A stretch of DNA of 24,884 bases, taken from an uncultured Eubacteriales bacterium (GTDB taxonomy: Bacteria > Bacillota > Clostridia > Oscillospirales > Butyricicoccaceae). A model generated the notes under the pieces. The model saw only the letters and a program-made list of their open reading frames with translations, did no database searches and was not told the DNA's origin. The stretch covers positions 1-24,884 of the forward strand of contig CAKTWY010000013.1 of assembly GCA_934630445.1 (NCBI GenBank), in the 5' to 3' direction. Below, piece by piece: positions 1-8,993 of the stretch; the first letter of the stretch is position 1; the number at the start of each line of letters is the position of its first letter. The position numbers and the translations under genes are program-made.

Positions 1-109
1 GATTGGCATGTGCCGTCTCCGACGGCACGCCATGAAATTTGTGCGCATCGCCTCGGAGAGGCGATATGCGCGTGGTATAATAACCGCTTTGCGGTTATTA
101 TACCACACA
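1..109. repeat. Multi-hairpin intergenic repeat, copy 1 (cut by the window start)
   Basis: Three hairpins follow one another. The first has arms GTGCCGTC/GACGGCAC (11-18, 22-29). The second is centred on CGCCTC/GAGGCG near base 55. The third is a perfect 16-bp stem with a TTT loop, left arm GTGGTATAATAACCGC starting at base 73. The same unit occurs at 24672-24778, aligned without gaps and differing at scattered positions while the hairpin architecture is kept. No transposase or convincing coding frame is present. It is probably a REP/MITE-like non-autonomous element. The copy at the other end has a fourth hairpin before this point, so this copy is probably truncated by the window edge. Confidence 0.75.
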
Positions 110-140
110 TTTGCCAGTTTCACAAAGTGCCCGGCTTATA

Positions 141-190
141 AAAGCAGCACCCGGCTGCCCGGCAAATCGTTTTGCCGGGCAGCCGGGTGC
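141..190 (-). terminator. Rho-independent terminator of the DUF4830-like gene
   Basis: A perfect 20-bp stem pairs 147-166 with 171-190 around a 4-nt loop. Reading leftward, it is followed by GCTTTTAT, a short U-tract. It sits just beyond the stop codon of the leftward gene ending at 209. In the rightward direction the U-tract is poor. Confidence 0.8.
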
Positions 191-208
191 CTTTCATTCT
201 TTGTATCC

Positions 209-808
209 TTATTGCTTGGGGGCCTGCTCCGGCACGGCTGCCGGCGGTGTCTCCGGCGCGGCGCTTGCGCCGGGCAGCGGCTCGGCGGCGCTGGACGTGT
301 CGGCGCTTTGCGGCATCTTAAATCCGTGCATGAAGCCGTCCAGCCGCTGGGAGGCTACGTCGCCGCCGACGACCTTATCCTTATACAGGATCAGCGTCAG
401 GCGCACGCCGTCTTCTCCGGTTGGGTGGTTCTTTACCTTATATGTATATACCTTTACCCGCTTGCCTTTGTATTTTTCGAGATCGAGCCCCTGCTCCTTC
501 TGAATTTCGTTGTACTTTTCATAGACGGAATCAAACGTATTGGGGATCTTCGCATCCCGCTCCTCTTCCGGCTCCGGATCCACCTCCCACCCCCAGGAGT
601 AGATGTAACCGAGCCGGTCGTCGGCTGATTTGACACCCGACGCTGCCGCGCTCACCTCAGCCGTCAGCGCGTTCATTCCGCCCTCCCAGGAGGCGACGGG
701 GTCCTCCCGGTCGGGGATGAGATAGATGATGAGCACGATGATGAGCGCCACGGCCAAAATACCCAATAAGAGCTTTTTCATAGAAAGCTTTGCCGTTACA
801 ATAAACAT
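209..808 (-). CDS. DUF4830-like membrane-anchored protein of unknown function
   Basis: The protein is 199 aa. Residues about 10-31 form one hydrophobic segment (KKLLLGILAVALIIVLIIYL), an N-terminal membrane anchor or uncleaved signal. The rest is a soluble, probably extracytoplasmic domain. The conserved core contains SWGWEV, FDSVYEKYN, KGKRVKVYTYKV and DGFMHGF, which I recognise as the pattern of DUF4830 proteins of Clostridia. The C-terminal ~30 residues are rich in Ala, Pro and Glu and look disordered. I chose the internal ATG at 808 because GGAGGGG lies 6 nt before it; the longer upstream frame has no ribosome binding site. It stands alone, with its own terminator, divergent from the DUF1846 gene. 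The molecular function is unknown. Confidence 0.75.
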   Translation of the reverse strand: MFIVTAKLSMKKLLLGILAVALIIVLIIYLIPDREDPVASWEGGMNALTAEVSAAASGVKSADDRLGYIYSWGWEVDPEPEEERDAKIPNTFDSVYEKYNEIQKEQGLDLEKYKGKRVKVYTYKVKNHPTGEDGVRLTLILYKDKVVGGDVASQRLDGFMHGFKMPQSADTSSAAEPLPGASAAPETPPAAVPEQAPKQ

Positions 809-867
809 GCCTACCCCTCCGAAATCATAGATACTGATATCTATGCGCCGCACAGGCAAAAAAGAAG

Positions 868-896
868 TTGTAAACGAACGCGCTTTCCTTTATAAT
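868..896 (+). promoter_or_regulatory. Sigma-A promoter of the DUF1846 gene
   Basis: TTGTAA (868-873) and a perfect TATAAT (891-896) are separated by 17 bp. Transcription would start near 903, leaving a leader of about 73 nt before the start codon at 976. Confidence 0.8.
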
Positions 897-912
897 GATT
901 TGGGATATGGAC

Positions 913-956
913 AAACACTGGGTCAACGCGTATCGCGCGCGGTTGACTCAGTGTTT
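913..956 (+). promoter_or_regulatory. 5' leader hairpin of the DUF1846 mRNA
   Basis: Arms 913-927 and 942-956 pair over 15 bp with one G-U wobble, and a few more G-C pairs are possible inside. The hairpin begins about 10 nt after the predicted transcription start and ends just before the Shine-Dalgarno GAGGGGG (961-967). It could stabilise the transcript or bind a regulator. It has only TTTATTA after it, so it is at best a weak terminator. Confidence 0.6.
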
Positions 957-975
957 ATTAGAGGGGGAACGGGAA

Positions 976-2460
976 ATGACGAAAATCGGCTTTGACAACG
1001 ACCAATATCTGAAAATGCAGTCCGCACGTATTATGGAGCGCATTGAAAAATTTGACAACAAGCTGTACCTGGAATTCGGCGGAAAGCTTTTCGACGACTT
1101 CCACGCCGCGCGCGTACTGCCGGGTTTTGCGCCGGACAGCAAGATCCGCATGCTGCTGAACCTGAAGGACATGGCCGAAATCGTCATCGTCATCAACGCC
1201 GCCGACATTGAAAAGAACAAGGTGCGCGGGGATCTGGGCATCACGTACGATCTGGACGTGCTGCGCCTGATCGACGCTTTTCGTGGCATTGGGCTGTATG
1301 TCGGCAGCGTCGTCATCGCTCAGTATTCCGGCCAGCCGGCGGCGGATGCCTTCAAGCGCCATCTGGTTGGGCTGGGCGTGAACGTGTATCTGCACTACCC
1401 GATTGCGGGCTACCCGGCGAATGTGCCCCTCATCGTATCGGACGACGGCTACGGCCGGAACGAATATATCGAGACGACGCGCCCCCTCGTCGTCATCACA
1501 GCGCCCGGCCCGGGCTCGGGCAAGATGGCGACGTGCTTATCTCAGCTCTACCACGAATACAAGCGCGGCAAAAAGTCGGGCTACGCAAAGTTTGAAACCT
1601 TCCCGATCTGGAACCTGCCGCTGAAGCACCCGGTCAACCTCGCCTACGAAGCCGCGACAGCGGACCTGAACGACGTCAATATGATCGACCCGTTCCATCT
1701 GGAAGCATATGGCGAGACAACGGACAATTATAACCGGGATGTGGAGGTTTTCCCGGTGCTGAACGCGATCTTTCAGAAAATCGCGGGAGAGAGCCCTTAT
1801 AAATCCCCCACGGACATGGGCGTCAATATGGCCGGCTACTGCATCGTAGATGACGAAGCGGTGCGCGAAGCCTCCGCCGACGAAATTGTACGGCGCTACT
1901 ATCAGGCGCTCTGCGACAGACGCACGGGCCGTGCGGAGGATACGGCGGTCACCAAGATCGAATATATCATGAACCAGGCCGGCATCTCCGCTGACCGGCG
2001 CGCCGTTGTGGCGCCGGCACTGAAGCGCGCGGAGGAAACGGGCATGCCCGCCGCGGCGATCGAGCTGCCCGGCGGGGAGATCGTCACGGGAAAGACGACG
2101 TCGCTGCTCGGCGCGTCGGCCGCGACGCTTTTGAACGCCTTGAAGCGCCTGGGCGGCATCCATCACGATATCCACCTCATCTCTCCCATCGTCATTGAGC
2201 CGATCCAGAAGCTCAAGACCGAGCGGCTGGGCAACCACAATCCGCGCCTGCACAGCGACGAAATTCTGATAGCACTCTCCATCAGCGCCGCGACAAACCC
2301 GACGGCGGAGCTCGCGCTCCGGCAGCTGGCGAAGCTGAGAGGGTGCGAAGCGCACTCGTCGGTCATCCTCGCGCAGGTGGACAACTCCATCTACCGCAAG
2401 CTCGGCATGAACCTCACCTGCGAGCCGCGCTATCAGACGAAGAAGCTCTATCATAAATAA
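976..2460 (+). CDS. DUF1846 family protein
   Basis: The protein is 494 aa, the usual family length. It begins with MTKIGFDNDQYLKMQS and carries the characteristic segments KLYLEFGGKLFDDFHAARVL, TAPGPGSGKMATCLSQLYHE and FPIWNLPLKHPVNLAYEAAT, typical of DUF1846. Members are cytosolic and widespread in Bacillota; I know of no established biochemical role. The PGPGSGKMATC segment resembles a nucleotide- or phosphate-binding loop, but that reading is inference. I chose the ATG at 976 because GAGGGGG lies ahead of it at good spacing and the homology begins there. The frame stays open upstream to 895, through the leader hairpin, but nothing conserved is encoded. It is a single-gene unit with its own promoter and terminator. 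Confidence 0.88.
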   Translation: MTKIGFDNDQYLKMQSARIMERIEKFDNKLYLEFGGKLFDDFHAARVLPGFAPDSKIRMLLNLKDMAEIVIVINAADIEKNKVRGDLGITYDLDVLRLIDAFRGIGLYVGSVVIAQYSGQPAADAFKRHLVGLGVNVYLHYPIAGYPANVPLIVSDDGYGRNEYIETTRPLVVITAPGPGSGKMATCLSQLYHEYKRGKKSGYAKFETFPIWNLPLKHPVNLAYEAATADLNDVNMIDPFHLEAYGETTDNYNRDVEVFPVLNAIFQKIAGESPYKSPTDMGVNMAGYCIVDDEAVREASADEIVRRYYQALCDRRTGRAEDTAVTKIEYIMNQAGISADRRAVVAPALKRAEETGMPAAAIELPGGEIVTGKTTSLLGASAATLLNALKRLGGIHHDIHLISPIVIEPIQKLKTERLGNHNPRLHSDEILIALSISAATNPTAELALRQLAKLRGCEAHSSVILAQVDNSIYRKLGMNLTCEPRYQTKKLYHK

Positions 2461-2519
2461 AGTCTGCTGAACATACTGCTACGCGTTTTGTTCAGCGAAC
2501 ATGAAATAGCCGCACAGCA

Positions 2520-2561
2520 AACAGCCTGCCAAAGGGTGAATCCTTTGGCAGGCTGTTTTTT
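2520..2561 (+). terminator. Strong terminator after the DUF1846 gene
   Basis: A perfect 16-bp stem pairs 2520-2535 with 2542-2557 around a GTGAAT loop, and runs into TTTTTT. In the leftward direction the tract is only TTTGCT, so it may also stop the amidotransferase operon ending at 2608, but less efficiently. Confidence 0.9.
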
Positions 2562-2607
2562 GCCGTGCGGAATCAGGCCACACGCACAGCGGCATGTGCG
2601 TTTCGCG

Positions 2608-4017
2608 CTATTCGTCCAAAAGCTTTTCAAATACGGCGCGCAGCCTTGCCGGGTCAGCGCGTCCGCGCGTGCGCTTCATGGCCTGGCCGATGAGCGCGCC
2701 GAGCGCCTGCACTTTTCCTGCGCGGTAGTCCTCGGCGGCTTTTTCATTCTCCCGGAGCACCTGCTGCGCCGCATCGCGCAGCGCCCGCTCATCCGTAATC
2801 TGTGAAAGGCCCTCGCGCGCGACGACATGGTCGGGGTCCTCATCGCAGGAAAAGAGCCTGCGTACGAGTTCCCGCGCGGTGCCGAGGTTCAGCACGCCTT
2901 CATCCACCATATCCGCCACGCGGGCGAGATGCTTTGCGGTCACCGTGACCTCACCGCCGTCCTGCGGCATGAGACGGATGACCTCCGAGACGATCAGGCC
3001 CGCTAGGATTTTCGGCGCGCGGGTGCGCGCGGCCGCCTCGTCGAAATAGTCGGCGAGCTCTTTGACGGCGCAGATTGCCTCCGCGTCGAGCGCGGGCAGT
3101 GCGTATGCCTCGATATAGCGGCGACGGCGTTCGTCCGGCAGCTCGGGAATCCGCTTTTTGAGCGCGTCAAGCATCCCGTCATCCGTCACGATGGGCGCGA
3201 GGTCCGGGTCGGGGAAGTAGCGGTAATCGCTCGAATTTTCCTTTGAGCGCATGGAAAACGTCTTTCCGGACGCGGCGTCAAAACGGCGCGTCTCCTGTAC
3301 GACGGCTCCCCCCTCTTCCAGCACCCCGACCTGGCGCGCAAACTCGTAAGCGATCGCCTTTGCGATGAACTGGAAGGAGTTGAGGTTCTTCATCTCCGTG
3401 CGTGTGCCGAGCGCCTGATCGCCGCGCCGCCGGACGGAGAGGTTCACGTCGCAGCGCAGCGAGCCCTCATTCATCCTGCAGTCGGACACGCCGAGATAAA
3501 GCAGGATCGCGCGCAGCTTGCGCACGTATGCGACGGCCTCCTCCGCCGAGCGGATGTCGGGCTCCGACACGATCTCGATCAGCGGCACGCCGCAGCGGTT
3601 GTAATCGACCAGAGTTCGTCCGCCGTCCGTGTGAACGAGCTTGCCGGCGTCCTCCTCGATGTGGATGCGCGTGATGCCCACGCGCTTTTCCCCCTCCGCC
3701 GTCGTGATATCGAGGTGCCCATGCGCGCAGAGCGGCAGGTCCTTCGGCAGGTCGGGATAGAAGTAGTTTTTGCGGTCCTGCTTGGAAAAGCGCGCGATCT
3801 CGCAGTTCGTCGCCAGCCCCGCGAGGAGGGCATATTCCACGACTTTTTCGTTCAGCACCGGCAGCGTGCCGGGAAAACCCATGCATACCGGGCAGCACTG
3901 CGTGTTCGGCTCCGCGCCGAAGGCCGTGGAGCACGCGCAGAATATTTTTGTCTTCGTCTTCAGCTCAACGTGTACCTCGAGCCCGACGACCATTTCATAA
4001 AGGGAAGTGTTCAGCAT
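2608..4017 (-). CDS. gatB: Asp-tRNA(Asn)/Glu-tRNA(Gln) amidotransferase subunit B
   Basis: The protein is 469 aa, the normal GatB length. It is the tRNA-binding and kinase subunit of GatCAB, which phosphorylates the side chain of Asp-tRNA(Asn) or Glu-tRNA(Gln) and completes the amidation with ammonia from GatA. It opens with YEMVVGLEVHVELKTKTKIF and has the zinc-type cysteine cluster CAC...CCPVC near residues 29-47. DYNRCGVPLIEIVSEPD and the SDYRYFPDPDL signature are present. The C-terminal tail domain ends QALGALIGQAMKRTRGRADP. The ATG at 4017 has AAAGGAG ahead of it; upstream in-frame codons lack a ribosome binding site. It is the last gene of the T-box operon, 23 nt after gatA. Confidence 0.97.
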   Translation of the reverse strand: MLNTSLYEMVVGLEVHVELKTKTKIFCACSTAFGAEPNTQCCPVCMGFPGTLPVLNEKVVEYALLAGLATNCEIARFSKQDRKNYFYPDLPKDLPLCAHGHLDITTAEGEKRVGITRIHIEEDAGKLVHTDGGRTLVDYNRCGVPLIEIVSEPDIRSAEEAVAYVRKLRAILLYLGVSDCRMNEGSLRCDVNLSVRRRGDQALGTRTEMKNLNSFQFIAKAIAYEFARQVGVLEEGGAVVQETRRFDAASGKTFSMRSKENSSDYRYFPDPDLAPIVTDDGMLDALKKRIPELPDERRRRYIEAYALPALDAEAICAVKELADYFDEAAARTRAPKILAGLIVSEVIRLMPQDGGEVTVTAKHLARVADMVDEGVLNLGTARELVRRLFSCDEDPDHVVAREGLSQITDERALRDAAQQVLRENEKAAEDYRAGKVQALGALIGQAMKRTRGRADPARLRAVFEKLLDE

Positions 4018-4040
4018 ATTTGCGCGCTCCTTTCCGCCTC

Positions 4041-5468
4041 TTACGCACCGCACGCACGGTAAAGCTCCGCCTCGCCGAACGCGCGGCCGATGAGCTGCAT
4101 GCCCACAGGCAGCCCGTCCGCGTCCTTGTGGCCCGTCGGCATGGAGAGCGCCGGCAGACCCGCAATATTTACCGGAACGGTATAAATATCTCCCAGATAC
4201 ATCTGCATCGGGTCGCCGGCCTTCTCCCCCAGACGATACGCCGTCGTAGGGACGACAGGTGCGAGGATCATGTCAAATTCGCCCAGTACGCGCGCGAAGT
4301 CGCGTATAACGAGCGTGCGCACCTGCTGCGCTTTTTTATAGTATGCATCGTAATAACCCGCGCTGAGCGCGAACGTTCCGAGCATGATACGGCGCTTGAC
4401 CTCCGCGCCGAAGCCCTCGCCGCGTGTTTTGGCGTACAGCTCGTCGACGCTCGCCGCGCCCTTTGCGGCATAGCCGTATTTGACGCCGTCAAAGCGCTCC
4501 AGGTTCGACGACGCCTCGGCGCTCGAGATGAGATAATACGCCGGCAGCGCGGCGGAAAGTGTCGGGAGCGACACCTCGGAAACATACGCGCCCATCGCCT
4601 CAAAGGTCTTTGCCGCCGCCAGCACCCCTTCGCGCACGGCGCTGGCCATCCCGTCGCCGAAATATTCCTTCGGCAGGGCGATTTTCATGCCGCGCACGCC
4701 GCGCAAAAGGCCGGCCGAATAGCCGCCGTACGCCGCTTTGACGGAGGTTGAGTCGAGCCTGTCGTATCCCGCGATGGCCTCAAGCACGGCGGCGTTGTCG
4801 CGCACCGAGCGCGTCAGGGGCCCGATCTGGTCGAGGGATGAGGCGAACGCCACCAGCCCGCGCCGCGACACCGCCCCGTAGGTCGGCTTCATTCCAACGA
4901 CGCCGCAGAAGGCCGCCGGCTGGCGGATCGAACCGCCCGTGTCAGAGCCGAGGGAAAAGGGCGCTTCAAGCGCCGCCACGGCTGCCGCCGAGCCGCCCGA
5001 GCTGCCGCCCGGCACGCGGTCAATGGATACAGGGTTGCACGTGCGCTGAAAGGCCGAATTTTCTGTCGTCGAGCCCATGGCGAACTCATCCATGTTGAGC
5101 TTTCCGAGGATGACGGCGTGCGCCGCGGCGAGCTTTTCCATCACAAAGGCATCGTACGGAGGGATGAACGTCTCCAGCATCTTCGACGCGCAGGTCGTGC
5201 GTACGCCGCGGGTGCAGATATTGTCCTTGATGCCGGCGGGAACGCCCGCGAGCGGCGGGAGAGGCTCGCCTCCGGCGCGCAGCTCATCCACGCGTGCAGC
5301 TTCTTTCCGCGCACTGGAGGCAAGGACGGTGAGGTACGCGCCGATCTCACCGTCGCACGCGGAGATCTTCTCCAGATATGCCCCGGCAACTTCGCACGCG
5401 GAAATTTCTTTTTTCTGCAGGGCGTCCGACAGAGCGCACACACCCAGCGCTGTGATTTGATCTTTCAT
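4041..5468 (-). CDS. gatA: Asp-tRNA(Asn)/Glu-tRNA(Gln) amidotransferase subunit A
   Basis: The protein is 475 aa. It is the glutaminase subunit that releases ammonia from glutamine and channels it to GatB. It belongs to the amidase signature family. The Ser-cisSer-Lys triad is visible as K81 (GVPAGIKDNI), S156 (VPGGSSGGSAAA) and S180 (GSDTGGSIRQPAA). The start at 5468 has a GAGGGGG ribosome binding site. The protein stops at ELYRACGA, about 10 residues before the usual end of GatA. No other frame after the stop restores the missing tail, so this looks like natural shortening rather than a frameshift. It lies 15 nt after aspS-gatC. Confidence 0.96.
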   Translation of the reverse strand: MKDQITALGVCALSDALQKKEISACEVAGAYLEKISACDGEIGAYLTVLASSARKEAARVDELRAGGEPLPPLAGVPAGIKDNICTRGVRTTCASKMLETFIPPYDAFVMEKLAAAHAVILGKLNMDEFAMGSTTENSAFQRTCNPVSIDRVPGGSSGGSAAAVAALEAPFSLGSDTGGSIRQPAAFCGVVGMKPTYGAVSRRGLVAFASSLDQIGPLTRSVRDNAAVLEAIAGYDRLDSTSVKAAYGGYSAGLLRGVRGMKIALPKEYFGDGMASAVREGVLAAAKTFEAMGAYVSEVSLPTLSAALPAYYLISSAEASSNLERFDGVKYGYAAKGAASVDELYAKTRGEGFGAEVKRRIMLGTFALSAGYYDAYYKKAQQVRTLVIRDFARVLGEFDMILAPVVPTTAYRLGEKAGDPMQMYLGDIYTVPVNIAGLPALSMPTGHKDADGLPVGMQLIGRAFGEAELYRACGA

Positions 5469-5483
5469 CGTTTTTCCCCCTCT

Positions 5484-7568
<2,085 letters not shown>

Positions 7569-7656
7569 CTGTTTTCGCTCCTTTTATCGCAGTCTTAAAA
7601 ATCGCAGCCCGCCGGCGAAAAAGCAAAAACACAGATTCTTTTTATTGCAACGCAAT

Positions 7657-7700
7657 AAAAAAGAGCTTTTCGTCCTGAAATACGTCAGGACGAAAAGCTC
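7657..7700 (-). terminator. Attenuator terminator of the T-box leader
   Basis: Reading leftward, arms 7700-7685 and 7678-7663 form a perfect 16-bp stem around a 6-nt loop, followed by TTTTTT. It lies just after the T-box motif and competes with the antiterminator. It sits about 90 nt before the aspS start. Confidence 0.93.
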
Positions 7701-7955
7701 ATGCTTTCCGCGGTACCACCTGTTATAGACCCGAGTCGGGTCCTCTCTCCGGATACGGACGATTTCACGTCGATATCCTGCGGCGATAACGCGCCGCGCG
7801 CGGCCAAGTCTACTCGCCGTAGCTTTCGGTTGGCGACTCGGGGATGTTCTTTGACCGGAAATCCGTACCGGGCTCGCACCGCCCCCGGCTCTCTTTGACT
7901 ACCATTCCGGCCTACTCTTCCCTTCACAGTCAGTTTGCAGGCATATGAAATTTAT
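7657..7955 (-). promoter_or_regulatory. T-box riboswitch leader of aspS-gatC/gatA/gatB, Asn (and possibly Glu) specifier
   Basis: Reading leftward, the leader has the Stem I start GAAGAGTAG (7920-7912), AGAGAG (7894-7889) and a distal-loop segment GGTGCGAGCCCGG. The specifier region AAAGAACATCCCCGAG (7852-7837) follows, then the T-box GGTGGTACCGCGG (7720-7708) and the terminator. Aligned with my recollection of the glyQS leader (GGC, then A, then five bases, then GAG), the specifier is AAC (7848-7846), an asparagine codon. Shifting by one base gives GAA (Glu), the same overlapping GAAC arrangement described for the gatCAB operon T-box of Clostridium acetobutylicum. Uncharged tRNA would favour the antiterminator and operon expression. 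The base pairing with the tRNA discriminator is U (UGGU). Confidence 0.93.
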
Positions 7956-7961
7956 GTTCTT

Positions 7962-7989
7962 ATTATATCCGTTTGCGCGGCGTTGTCAA
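7962..7989 (-). promoter_or_regulatory. Consensus sigma-A promoter of the T-box operon
   Basis: Reading leftward, TTGACA (7989-7984) and TATAAT (7967-7962) both match the consensus perfectly, with a 16-bp spacer. Initiation would fall near 7955, so the leader is about 390 nt long before aspS. Such a strong promoter fits control by attenuation. Confidence 0.9.
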
Positions 7990-8010
7990 CCATTTTTTGT
8001 TTGCTTTTTC

Positions 8011-8026
8011 TTGTGATTATTCACAA
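8011..8026. promoter_or_regulatory. Palindrome between divergent promoters
   Basis: TTGTGA-TTAT-TCACAA is a perfect inverted repeat with 6-bp arms. It lies 22 bp upstream of the T-box operon -35 and about 90 bp upstream of the -35 of the rightward membrane protein gene. It resembles Crp/Fnr and Rex sites, but the spacing between half-sites is 2 bp too short for either. Its role as an operator is unproven. Confidence 0.35.
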
Positions 8027-8117
8027 AACGCAATCATATTGCATACAGAAATTCATTTTGCCTTTTTTCGCACACAATCATTCAAAACTGTGTTTTTTCC
8101 ATGCGGAAAAAAGAGCG

Positions 8118-8146
8118 TTGCGCCGTGTTTTCGCCTATAGTATACT
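8118..8146 (+). promoter_or_regulatory. Promoter of the membrane protein gene
   Basis: TTGCGC (8118-8123) and TATACT (8141-8146) are 17 bp apart. The start codon is at 8183, preceded by AAAGGGG (8166-8172). The surrounding ~130 bp is AT-rich noncoding DNA. Confidence 0.7.
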
Positions 8147-8182
8147 GTAACAGAAGAATGTGATTAAAGGGGCATACAATCT

Positions 8183-8899
8183 ATGAAAAAAGAACGCAGA
8201 AAAATTGACTGGCGGAAGATATTCGCCATTTTTGTTATGGTCTCGCTGATCGCAGCGATCATCTCAACGTCGATCATCATGGCCTTTGCGCCGACACATC
8301 CCGACCCGACCGGACAGTTTAAGCGCGTCAAGAGCGATTACGTGCTGATGCTTCTCCAGTGCGTGCTGGGCGTGATCGCGATGCTTGTGCCGGGCATGCT
8401 GCAAAAACGCGTCAAACTGGAAATCCCGTCGAATATGATGATGCTGTACATCCTGTTTTTATACTGCGCGATCTACCTCGGCGAGGTGCGCAGCTTTTAT
8501 TATAACGTACCGCACTGGGACACGATCCTGCATACTTTCAGCGGCGCGATGCTCGGGGCGCTCGGGTTCTCATTCATCACCTTTCTCAACAAAACCGACC
8601 GCGTGCCGGTCAATTTAAGCCCGCTTTTCGTGGCCACATTCGCGCTGTGCTTTGCCGTTACGCTCGGCGTTATCTGGGAATTTTATGAGTTTGCAGCGGA
8701 CGGCATCCTTATGACCAACATGCAGAAGTTCGCCGTCGAAGGCGGCACGGCGCTCATCGGCCGGGCGGCGCTCATGGACACGATGAAGGATTTGATCGTC
8801 GACTTCATCGGCGCGTTTGTCATGTCCGTCATCGGCTATATCTCGCTCAAGTACAAAAAGGGCTGGATGGAAAAGCTGCTGCTGAAGATCAGAAAATAA
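8183..8899 (+). CDS. Integral membrane protein, DUF2238/YjdF-like
   Basis: The protein is 238 aa with about six hydrophobic helices, near residues 13-33, 54-73, 84-104, 117-135, 146-165 and 208-225. The N-terminus is strongly basic (MKKERRKIDWRK), suggesting a cytoplasmic N-terminus. Conserved polar residues lie in or beside the helices: HWDTILHTFSGAMLGALGF, VIWEFYEFAADG and DTMKDLIVDFIGA. This His/Asp, WEFxE and D-x3-D-x3-D pattern resembles the DUF2238 (YjdF) family. No function is known to me for this branch, and the family call is from memory of motifs rather than a search. It is preceded by its own promoter and a good ribosome binding site. A weak GCAGG-CGC-CCTGC hairpin follows the stop. 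Confidence 0.8.
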   Translation: MKKERRKIDWRKIFAIFVMVSLIAAIISTSIIMAFAPTHPDPTGQFKRVKSDYVLMLLQCVLGVIAMLVPGMLQKRVKLEIPSNMMMLYILFLYCAIYLGEVRSFYYNVPHWDTILHTFSGAMLGALGFSFITFLNKTDRVPVNLSPLFVATFALCFAVTLGVIWEFYEFAADGILMTNMQKFAVEGGTALIGRAALMDTMKDLIVDFIGAFVMSVIGYISLKYKKGWMEKLLLKIRK

Positions 8900-8946
8900 A
8901 TTTTTTCTTGCTCGCAGGCGCCCTGCTCCTTTCGTAACCGGTGTCT

Positions 8947-8975
8947 TTTACAGCTTATTTCGTATAAGCTATATC
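8947..8975 (+). promoter_or_regulatory. Rhamnosidase promoter with a palindromic operator in its spacer
   Basis: TTTACA (8947-8952) and TATATC (8970-8975) are 17 bp apart. The spacer is almost exactly filled by an inverted repeat, AGCTTAT-TTCGT-ATAAGCT (8952-8970). A palindrome between -35 and -10 is a classic repressor position, so regulated expression of the rhamnosidase is likely. No regulator gene is adjacent. Confidence 0.55.
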
Positions 8976-8993
8976 AAAAATGGAGGTATCCGT

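Noticed and set aside
8..628. A rightward 206-codon frame at the left edge
   Set aside because: It runs through the hairpin repeat, the terminator and the antisense of the DUF4830-like gene. The translation is low-complexity and unlike any family I know.
913..956. A transcription terminator in front of the DUF1846 gene
   Set aside because: The hairpin is followed by TTTATTA and then the Shine-Dalgarno, without a real U-tract. No upstream rightward gene needs termination.
4018..4043. A frameshift removing the end of gatA
   Set aside because: The other frames after the stop do not encode the usual GatA tail, and a good gatB ribosome binding site occupies the space.
8011..8026. A Rex redox operator
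   Set aside because: The Rex consensus has four bases between two 7-bp arms (18 bp in total). This site is 16 bp, so the half-sites are out of register.
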